A model generated the notes under the pieces. It saw nothing but the letters and a program-made list of their open reading frames with translations, was not told where the DNA came from and did no database searches. A stretch of DNA of 64,000 bases, from positions 3,612,259-3,676,258 of the forward strand of contig OX442320.1 of assembly GCA_949358305.1 (NCBI GenBank), read 5' to 3'. Numbering within the stretch: the first letter of the stretch is position 1; every line of letters begins with the position of its first letter. Made by a program: the position numbers and the translations under genes. Below, in pieces: positions 55,971-64,000 of this stretch. This stretch comes from Strigamia acuminata. Lineage: Eukaryota > Arthropoda > Chilopoda > Geophilomorpha > Linotaeniidae.

Positions 55971-56025
55971 ATAACAATTCATTTGTTATATTCCATTAAT
56001 CACTTTACATTTATTCATTTGGAAC

Positions 56026-56235
56026 ATGGAATATTCTGCCGAATATTCCTATTTATGCGAAGGACTCTTCGCATTATTAGATACTCGAGCTGCGGACCAA
56101 ATACGTCTCCGTAGCGTTATTTGTGACGATGCCGCAAGTCAGCCGTATCCCTTTGGCTTCGCCCGGATCCTCAACCAGTTGATGCCGCCCGTTTACACGC
56201 GTCAAGAACCCAATTATGTTATCGTTAATATTTAG
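56026..56235 (+). CDS. Unrecognised 69-residue open frame after the structured region
   Basis: Starts MEYSAEYSYLCEGLFALLDT, continues with a balanced, non-repetitive composition (ILNQLMPPVYTRQEPNYVIV) and stops at 56235. It looks protein-like and sits about 60 bp after the last structured unit, where a Gag start would be expected if the region is an LTR/leader. No known domain seen. Confidence 0.4.
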   Translation: MEYSAEYSYLCEGLFALLDTRAADQIRLRSVICDDAASQPYPFGFARILNQLMPPVYTRQEPNYVIVNI

Positions 56236-57242
56236 TAATAAATATGTTATGTCACACTAATATTGTAAGTTATTTCTACTCAGTCATGGATTCATATTTT
56301 ACACAGACTTCCGTAAGCTTATCTCGGTTAGGTTGTTGCTACTCCTAGCAACGTCTTGTTTAAACCGATTATTTATCTATCTTAAATGGCTATTAAATCA
56401 GCCAAAAGTAGAATCGTCACACGTTTTCGTGACTAAACAATCACAAAATCTCCAATTTTCCAAAGGACGATTCAATTTGATTATGTCCGAACAATTTCAC
56501 ATTGCTATACTCGTACAACTATCTCGAGTCTCCCTCCATTCGCACCGCCATTAAAACCACGTCATGAAATCGGTGCCTAGTGTACCCTATCGGCAAAAAC
56601 GTAAAATAATTTTCAATATTTCATACCAAATTAATTAATTTCATAAAAACATAAAAACAACAAAAAATATTCGGCTTTGAGAAAAAGAAAATCTCGTGAA
56701 GATTACAAAAAAGTAATTTAAAAAAATATATAAATATTTTTTTTGTATTTTTAATCCTTGCAGCGACGACCAAATAATTTTCACTCTTTGCATCGCCCCT
56801 TGTGGCCAGTTTTCGTATTTTCAGTAAAAGCCGTAAAAATATTTCGACCATCAAACGCCAGTGCAAAATTCCTATTCCGGTCACCTCTGGACGACTGAAA
56901 TTCCGCATCTTACAATAAAGTAAAAAAAATACAAATTTTGACTCTTTGAATTCAATTCTCAATGACCTCTAGAGATTTGTTTCTCCATTGGTTCTGAAAA
57001 AAACCACCAATTCAAACATAAAATCACATCATGCAGCATGGGGGGAGGCAAGCACCCCCCCCCCCCCCAAATGGAACCCAAACCAAAACAAACAAGAAAT
57101 GGACACGTATCCACATGTGGTTGGATATTTCAAAAAGTTTTAGTGATTTATTTGTTAAACTTCAAGATTATTTTTTCAATGTTGATGGGCATGGCGATTT
57201 GTTGTAATAACTTTCGAACAATTTTACAAATTCACTTTCAAG
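56236..57242. other. No gene recognised
   Basis: AT-rich. A poly-C tract at about 57055-57068. Open frames (for example 56621-56962 minus) look random. Confidence 0.45.
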
Positions 57243-57247
57243 GGATT

Positions 57248-57434
57248 TAATGTGTTCCGATCGTCGAATAAAATGATGAAAGTGGATGCAAATGTTCATG
57301 TGTTCAAAAAGCAGCCATCTTGTAGTTGAAAATTACATAAGTGGTTTAATAATTCAAAATAGTACAGGGGGCGCTCGCGTAAGCGGGCGCGTCATGAAAT
57401 AACGTAAAATACAAAATGGAGTCAGGACACTCCA
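57248..57434 (-). repeat. 3' LTR of the interrupted gypsy element
   Basis: 187 bp, with a GGGGGCGCTCGCGTAAGCGG stretch near 57366. Confidence 0.9.
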
Positions 57435-57578
57435 TCATCCCCTTAATTGAGAACCAACCAAGGGAGCAATTCAAATACAATTAATTCAAAAGTTACAACA
57501 AACAAAATGTAAAATTAAAAGATCGAATTACAATAAAGGATTCACTAAACAATCACAAACTCAGTTCATTATTCACGT

Positions 57579-59950
57579 TCACGAGAAACCGTAGAAGTCC
57601 GTTTGTTTTCTTGTCCTTGTTGGCCGTGGAGAGCGAGCAGCTTGCGGAGGTGGCGGAAGCGCAGGAGGCGACGGCGGTAGAGGAGGAAGCAACGGGGCAG
57701 GAGATCTCGGAGGTGAGTTTGGAATAGGAATATTAGGTTGAGGCGAATTAGGAGCAGGAAGTTGGGGTTGAGCTTGTACAGCTGGCGGAATCTCAGTGGA
57801 GGTCTGGGGCATAACGAATGGGCCCGACTGACGCTCATCCCCTTCAATTGAGCGATACGGTGAAATTGTCGAACGTTTCCGCAACTGGTCAATGTGTCTC
57901 GACCACACAACTCCATTCGCAATCTCGATAGCATACGTGGTGGAGGAAACCTTTTCCTTGACGACCCCGGGAATCCACTTGTCCGTGTGGCGATAGTCGC
58001 GCACGTACACCAAATCGCCGACATCGAAACTGCGCGCCGTTTCCATAAGTGCGGAATCCGGCAACAAGCGAGGGTTGAGCAGGTGAAGCCGCGTGCGCAT
58101 CGTGCGCTGCAGGAAAACATCAGCGGGCGTCAGCTTGGTCGTGGCGTGAGGTGTCGTCCTATAGGAGAAAAGGAACTGGCGGAGGGAATCAACGAGGGAA
58201 AAATTCAGATTCACAAATTTTTGCATTTGTCGTTTAAAAGTTCCGACAAATCCTTCGACGGCTCCATTCGTAGCTGGGTGATAAGGTGGTGAAAAGGTGT
58301 GGCGGATGCCATTTTCCTCCAAAAATTCTCGAAATTCGAATGCAGTGAACTGCGGACCGTTGTCCGAGTGCACGTGAATCGGGAGGCCATAGCGACTAAA
58401 CCAGTCTTCCAAGACTGCAATCGTTGCAGCTGCTGTGGTGGTCGTCATCGCGTTCACCTCGCACCATTTCGATTTGGCGTCGATTCCGAGCAGAAATGTT
58501 TTGCCGAGGAATGGCCCGGCGAAGTCGATGTGCAGTCGACCCCAGACTTCTTCAGGAATCGGCCATCGTACAGTCGACGTTCGAGGTGGATCAGGCAGTG
58601 TCCGCTGACAGGCGTCGCACGCACGCACAACGCGCTCGATATCGGCGTCAATCGCCGGCCACCAAACAGTGGAACGCGCCAACGATTTTGTGCGCACAAT
58701 TCCAAAGTGACCTGCGTGCAACTCGATTAAAATCGAGGCGCGCAAGTCCTCGGGCACGACCAACCTATCATTGAGAAAAATAAAGTCGTTAAAAAGGGAG
58801 AAAGCATCTTTGTGCTTTTGGAATTCCCGCAACTCGGGCTTGTGTTTGGGCCAGCCATCGCGCACGCAACGAAGGACTTCTTGCAAAATTGCATCTGCAG
58901 CATAAGCTGCTTGCAACGATGGTTTGGAGACAGGGAAATCTGAAATCGAGACTGAAAAAATATTGTTAACCTCGAAGTCAAAATCTTCGGACAAATCCAC
59001 GAGTGGTTGTGGGTTGCGCGAAAGACCATCCGCAATGGCGTTGTCCACTGCCGGCAAATGTTCGATCAAATAGTCGTATGCCGACAAAAAAATGGCCCAA
59101 CGATGCAGACGAGCGGCAACCACTTGGTTACATCCCTTTTTGTCTCCAAAAATAGACACCAAGGGCTTGTGGTCAGTACGAAGGATGAAGCGTCGGCCGA
59201 ACAAGTAGTGATGGAACTTCCTTATCCCGTATACGATGGCGTATCCCTCCCTCTCGATTTGGGCGTAGTTCCGCTGAGCAGCCGACAGCAAAGACGACGC
59301 AAAAGCAATTGGCAAATGGTGTCCGCTCTTGTCGCGATGGGAAAGGAAGGCGCCAACTCCCACGGGGGAGGCGTCCACGGTCAAAAACACTTCTTTCAAC
59401 TGGTCGTAATGGGTGAGGGCCGAATCAACCGACACGGATTCGCGCACTTTCAACCAGGCGGCTTCGTGCACATTCTCCCACTTCCAATCGACGTCGTCGC
59501 GCGTCAAGCGATACAGCGGCTCGAGGAGAGTTGACAAATCTCGAATAAATCGGCCGTAGTAATTTATAAGTCCGATAAAAGACTTCAACGATGTTACATC
59601 CGTTGGACGCGTCGCATTTTTAAGTGGGGCGATTTTAGATGCAATTGGGGCAATACCGTGCTTCGAAATACGAAAGCCCAAAAATTCAATCTCGTCTTGC
59701 AAAAATTGGCACTTGCCTCGATTTAGAGTGAGTCCAGCGCCATCAAACTTGCCAAGTAAACCGTCCAAATTATGAAGGTGCACCGAGTCCGAGCGTCCAG
59801 TTACCGCCGAGTCGTCGATAAATGGCTGGGTATCGCCAACATCTGCCGTCAAAATATCCATTTCGCGCTGGAAAATTGGTGGAGCTGTGGAGATACCGTA
59901 AAAAAGACGATTAACGCGGAAAAGACCCAGGTGAGTGTTGATGGTGCAAA
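57579..59950 (-). pseudogene. pol: Gypsy Pol, 5'-truncated (RT end, RNase H, integrase)
   Basis: Starts abruptly in the palm of reverse transcriptase (NTHLGLFRVNRLFYGIS). It keeps the active-site box as FIDD (PFIDDSAVTG), the RNase H (TVDASPVGVGAF, TDHKPLVSIFG), the integrase zinc finger (HAGHFGIVRTK...CDACQ), and the catalytic D, D and E (HIDFAG, SDNGPQF, GAVEGF). A Pro-rich tail ends TDFYGFS. The fingers part of the RT, about 170 residues, is missing where the copia sequence joins at about 59950. The integrase and RNase H frames are undamaged, so the break is young. Confidence 0.88.
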
Positions 59951-60985
59951 GTTCTAGACGAGACGCTTCGAGACCTCGGATTCCGAAGAATGCCAGCTTG
60001 CAACTGTGTTTACGTCTTTGGAAACTCCGCTATCATGTTAATCTACGTGGACGATATTATTTTATTCTACGCGTCCGACAGCGTTTTCGACCAATTGATC
60101 CAACTTATCAGTTCGAAATTCCAAATCGTTAACCTCGGTCCGATTACGAAATTGTTAGGCGTCGAGTTCATTCGTGATATGGGACGCACATTCATTTCCC
60201 AACGTGCTTATATCGCGAAAATCATTAAGAAATTTGGAACCTCGACCAACAAGCTCGTGAAAGTTCCCGTGACACCCGGGACGACACTCGTCAGAGGATC
60301 GACCGAGAATTTGGAAGATTTCCCATACCGCTCGCTGATAGGATCGCTGTTATTCTTGGCTTCGAGGACGCGCCCCGATATACTTTACTCCGTTATCCAT
60401 TTATCGCAATACAACACCTGCTATAATAAGACCCACATTCGAGCATTACTTCAAGTTCTACAGTACGTCGCTAACACCGCGCACTTTTGCATCGAATTAT
60501 CCGGCTGTACATCTTCACAATTGTGGGCTTACACCGACGCTTCGTGGGCATGCGATCCGGAAACATCATTAAGTTTCGGCGGTTATATTACTTTCATCGG
60601 CAACATTCCAATCGGCTGGTCTTGCCGAAAACAGTCCACCGTGGCGTGCTCAACAATGGAAGCGGAATTCATCGCCCTTGTTGAGTGCGTCAAGGAGCTT
60701 TACTGGTTGGACCACGTTTATCTTCAGTTTCCGATTCTCAACCGATTATCGCGACCCGTCATTTATTCCGACGCTCTCTCGGCCATACAGTTTACTTCCA
60801 ACGATGTCGAAACTTCGAAAACTCGACATATTCGTGTACGTTATCATTGGCTCAGGGAGTGGTATACGGCGGGACGTTTCGAACTCCGCAAAGTGCCCGG
60901 CGATCTCAACGTCGCCGACATCTTCACGAAGTGGCTCGGATCGGAACGTTTACAATCGTTGATTTCTCGGATTTTCCGATTGTGA
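59951..60985 (+). pseudogene. pol: Copia Pol fragment: end of RT and RNase H
   Basis: An open frame runs from the junction (LDETLRDLGFRR) through the copia RT box IYVDDIILFY, GVEFIRD, PYRSLIGSLLFLASRTRPDI, RNase H (AYTDASWA, STMEAEFIAL) and the end motif NVADIFTKWLG to a stop at 60985. The C-terminal half of copia Pol is complete. Gag, protease, integrase and the RT fingers are absent. Confidence 0.9.
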
Positions 60986-61192
60986 CTTTATCGTGACATT
61001 CCTGTGTTAGTTTTTCCCGATTGTGAGAGTCATCGAGATCAGTGGGAATATTCGGGCTTCCGCAGAGTTTTTCAATGATAGTACCCAGCTCGGTGATTCG
61101 ACATTATTATTTCCCTTTTGATTAATGTTTATACTATAATTCTAGTACCCGATTGTATCTTTCCCCGAACATTTAAGATCGAAGGGGGGATT

Positions 61193-61754
61193 TGTTGGTC
61201 TAAGAACCACTCATGTTGTCGATATCAAATGTTTATTTACTATATTGTTTGTGTTCAAACACATTGTATTGATATTTGATCATTTATTTACTGTTTTCTC
61301 TATTTGGATTTATTTTCTGCTGTCCAGTATGTAATTCCATACTTTGCTTATGTTTTACTTGGATGATTTGTTCTTTAATTTAAAACTTAATGTTAATAAC
61401 TGTCACCAGAGTGCTGTGACACTCTTATCCCGAATCCAAGATGGCAGCGCACACAGGTGTGTGCACTTTCACATCTTTTCACCTTTGGAAATCCATTTAT
61501 GTAAGATATGGTTTACTTTTCATTAAACTTTTATGTTTTTAAGTGTTTACCTTCACTTTAGAGCACCTTCAGTGCTATTTAAGCGCATATAAGCGACCAT
61601 AAGTCGCGCGCTCGCTCGAATCGCATCACGCGCTCGCTCGAATCGCATCACGCGATTCTGTTATCGGAATTAACCGTCGCGCATTTGCGACACGCTTTAT
61701 TTCACGCTTCCACATCGGTTCATTTGCCGATTATTTGCGCACCACTCTCCTACA
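61193..61754 (+). repeat. 3' LTR of the copia element
   Basis: Begins TGTTGGTCTAAGAACC after the purine tract; the end near CTCCTACA is estimated from the gypsy junction. Contains a 24-bp tandem pair (CGCGCTCGCTCGAATCGCAT) near 61607-61655. Confidence 0.75.
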
Positions 61755-63315
61755 CCACGTTGTATCGGCCGATTTCGTCGCGGAAAACGTTTTTATGCTT
61801 GTCTAAAATCGTCCGCAACTTCTCGAGATCAGCTGCACTGGCGGAGCATTGCGGCGCAGCATCTTTAGCTGCCGCAGCCAAAGGAGGAAGCGATTTATAC
61901 GCAGGGGCAGCAACAATCGACGGCGGAGACGGATCGTCTTGCGAAGCAGGAAACACTTCCCCCTCGCGAGTTGGAGCGAAGGTAGCGGCCAATTCCATGT
62001 TGTTTGGACCTGCAGCCCGCTGTCGAGTCGCACGTTTGCGAGCGGATTTCGAAGGAACACCAGCAGCAGCGCGATAAATTACGGAACGAAGGGCCGCACC
62101 AGCAGCGTGCAGCAAACCGAATTCGTCCATCCAGTCACGTCCGAGCAACGGAACTTGGCCGTGGTCAGCAATACACAACGGCAATTCGAGTGTTTTCTCG
62201 TCGTACGTAACTGGAACGATGCACACGCCCGTCATCGGCAAAGAATGGCCATCGTACGACGATAATTCAGTGGAAAGTGGCTTGATCTGAAACTGAGAAA
62301 AATATTTGTTATGCATCGCGCGACTGATGATCGTCGCTCCAGCTCCAGTGTCAATTTCCATCCACAAAAGCGTTTGAGCGATTCGCAGCTCGAGAACGAG
62401 TGGTTTGGTCGGCCTGATGGACACTTCATTCACCGCGATCGGGGTTTTAGGCTTCCTCGTACGAACGGTGTAAAATGTCAGCTTGCGAGGCGCCGACACA
62501 GTGGTGTGGTGAGCGGATGTCGAAGATTTCGTGGAGCGACAGACGGGCTTAATGTGGCCCTCAATGCCGCAACCGTGGCACTTCGCAGTGCGAAAACGAC
62601 ACTCGTCCTGGCGATGGCCGGTTCTGCCGCAGTGTTTACACTTCTGTTTTTCGTGCTGTGGCTTCGAGTGGTCCGGCTGCTGGTGCTGCTGACCGGAGGT
62701 GCCCCTCGAGGAGCGTTTTCCTCCTTTTTGCGAGTTTGCGTGTGGTCGTGTTGAGTTTCCCGACTTGTGTAGCTGGTGCACAGACTGCTGCGCATCGACG
62801 AAGCTGGACACGTCGGCTCCGGCGATTTCGGCGGAGGTAGCGGCTTCGAGGGCTATTGCAAAGGTTAAATCCTTTTGCACATATAGCGTCTCTTGAACCT
62901 GCCGCATATTCAAACCTATGACAAACTGATTCCGCATTTCGTCATCCTGAGCAGTGTCAAAGTCGCAATACTTGGTGAGTGAGTGAAGAGCGGCTGCAAA
63001 ATCGCTCACAGACTCGCCCTTATTGCGCTTACGGGCTCGGAAACGGACAATTTCCCCTTGCTTAACCGGTCTAGGCTTCTGGTTCTTGATCATCAAGTCC
63101 GAGAGCTGCTTAAATGTTAACTCCGTCGGCTTCTTCGGTCTGGCGAGATCCACGAACTTGGCGAAAGTGGCCATGCCCACACAGGCCAAAAGTGTATTCA
63201 CTTTTTCCTTGTCGTCGACGATTTTATTGCAGGAGAAAACGCATTCGATTTGCATTAAATAGGTCTCCCAGTCGTCGAGTGGGTTATATTTCTCGGGTGC
63301 CGCAACCAAAGGCAT
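61750..63315 (-). CDS. gag-pro: Gypsy Gag-protease, cut before RT
   Basis: About 521 residues from MPLVAAPEKYNPLDDW (an upstream in-frame Met exists at 63348). Gag core (VNTLLACVGMATFAKFVDLA, FVIGLNMRQVQETL), two zinc knuckles (CKHCGRTGHRQDEC, CHGCGIEGHIKPVC), aspartic protease site MEIDTGAGATIIS and LLGRDWMDEFG, then a Pro/Ala linker and the usual pre-RT motif NVFRDEIGRYNVV. There the frame ends in a TAG created by the copia LTR junction. In the intact element it would run on into RT. Confidence 0.88.
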   Translation of the reverse strand: MPLVAAPEKYNPLDDWETYLMQIECVFSCNKIVDDKEKVNTLLACVGMATFAKFVDLARPKKPTELTFKQLSDLMIKNQKPRPVKQGEIVRFRARKRNKGESVSDFAAALHSLTKYCDFDTAQDDEMRNQFVIGLNMRQVQETLYVQKDLTFAIALEAATSAEIAGADVSSFVDAQQSVHQLHKSGNSTRPHANSQKGGKRSSRGTSGQQHQQPDHSKPQHEKQKCKHCGRTGHRQDECRFRTAKCHGCGIEGHIKPVCRSTKSSTSAHHTTVSAPRKLTFYTVRTRKPKTPIAVNEVSIRPTKPLVLELRIAQTLLWMEIDTGAGATIISRAMHNKYFSQFQIKPLSTELSSYDGHSLPMTGVCIVPVTYDEKTLELPLCIADHGQVPLLGRDWMDEFGLLHAAGAALRSVIYRAAAGVPSKSARKRATRQRAAGPNNMELAATFAPTREGEVFPASQDDPSPPSIVAAPAYKSLPPLAAAAKDAAPQCSASAADLEKLRTILDKHKNVFRDEIGRYNVV

Positions 63316-63497
63316 TTTCGAGCGGTAAAGTTGATAAAAAACGAGCAAAAACTTGCGATCAAGAGTTCGGGCCTAACGGTCAACGCGTGGTCAAAGACGC
63401 GTGGTCGGGGGCGAAAAGTTCATCCAATTCGACAAGAAAGCACACAAAAGTTAATAAAAGTTGATGGATTCAATTTGTACTCATCTCTCGTCGCCAA

Positions 63498-63684
63498 TAA
63501 TGTGTTCAGATCGTCGAATAAAATGATGAAAGTGGATGCAAATGTTCATGTGTTCAAAAAGCAGCCATCTTGTAGTTGAAAATTACATAAGTGGTTTAAT
63601 AATTCAAAATAGTACAGGGGGCGCTCGCGTAAGCGGGCGCGTCATGAAATAACGTAAAATACAAAATGGAGTCAGGACACTCCA
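63498..63684 (-). repeat. 5' LTR of the interrupted gypsy element
   Basis: 187 bp; one base different from the 3' LTR. Confidence 0.92.
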
Positions 63685-63689
63685 GGATT

Positions 63690-64000
63690 TACATCCAACG
63701 TTAACACTCTCCATGCATTTGACATAGTCGGCATATTTCCTATTAAGGTAGATTTTTTCTTAATAGTGAGTTTGGGGTTGCCAATTGTTCCTTATAATTA
63801 TGAGTTACAAGCTCATAATTATAATTTTAATTCCTTCTTGAAATAGGCACTTGCGGTGCAATAAATATATTTTATTTATTATACTTATAAATACCATGTA
63901 ATGGTAGAACAAATCCCTATGCAAAAGAAAATGAAAATCTGTAGTTTTACTAATTTGACAGTTTTCAGACATGAAATTGTCTTCCAGTTTATTTATTTGC
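63690..64000. other. Flank of the gypsy element; no gene seen
   Basis: AT-rich sequence continuing the target site of the element. Confidence 0.5.

Larger units (their letters stand above)
59951..61754 (+). mobile_element. 5'-truncated Ty1/copia element inside the gypsy element
   Basis: Contains the Pol end, a purine tract (GAAGGGGGGA, 61181-61190) and a 3' LTR (61193 to about 61754). Its left edge abuts gypsy RT and its right edge abuts the gypsy Gag-protease frame, which stops at TAG made at the junction (61750). The 5' half of copia plus about 500 bp of gypsy are missing, most simply a deletion after a full-length insertion. Confidence 0.85.
57248..63684 (-). mobile_element. Ty3/gypsy element interrupted by a copia remnant
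   Basis: LTRs 57248-57434 and 63498-63684 (187 bp) differ at a single base (57258 versus 63508), so insertion is recent. Target duplication GGATT at 57243-57247 and 63685-63689. The primer site (CTCGTCGCCA at 63487-63496) fits tRNA-Ser(GCU). Purine tract AAGGGGATGA just before the 3' LTR. Gag-protease and Pol are on the minus strand, separated by 59951-61754 of foreign plus-strand copia sequence. Confidence 0.92.

Overview
The window comes from a nuclear genome of an invertebrate animal, most likely an arthropod; the species cannot be named. Coding exons are separated by GT-AG introns, genes have AATAAA signals and TATA boxes, base composition is AT-rich, and the mobile elements are animal types: Ty3/gypsy, Ty1/copia, Tc1-like, hAT-like and many short inverted-repeat elements ending in CACCCTGTA. 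There is nothing prokaryotic.

Left part (1-31 kb) is a cluster of secreted cysteine-rich genes. A huge mucin/WAP-like gene (1-8727, 5' end outside the window) joins about 145 copies of an 8-residue Thr/Ser/Pro repeat to 25 WAP-like CC...CC modules. A second gene (9041-13731, three exons, signal peptide) has 15 such modules. A third (14515-15684) joins a short His-rich domain to one terminal module. A tandem duplication (about 11.6-15.0 kb and 16.9-22.7 kb) made a second copy of the third gene, now broken. Two related His-rich genes (23734-24486 and 27909-28649) form an inverted pair, with a lone WAP-like exon between them. Repeatedly, the last WAP-like exon begins in phase 1, so it behaves as an exchangeable cassette.

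Middle part (31-46.7 kb) holds a 7.4-kb LTR element that encodes only Gag (33113-40543, tRNA-Gln primer site), a run of covarying hairpins (43255-43467), and a second Thr-rich mucin-like gene (44338-46719) with one nonsense codon and one frameshift.

Right part (48-64 kb) is a retrotransposon graveyard. A gypsy element with near-identical LTRs (48847-53186) sits inside the last codons of an older gypsy Pol. A second young gypsy (57248-63684) is interrupted by a 5'-truncated copia element. Between them lies an unidentified, strongly structured, TATA-driven region (54.8-56.2 kb).

The most unusual signal is that three loci (33.6-34.3 kb and its LTR twin, 43.2-43.9 kb, 54.8-56.0 kb) carry dense runs of short, nearly perfect hairpins with unrelated stems and mostly 2-6 nt loops. 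In two of them neighbouring units keep the fold while the stem bases change, which is what selection on structure would leave. Segmental copies also provide empty/filled site pairs that date several small transposons.
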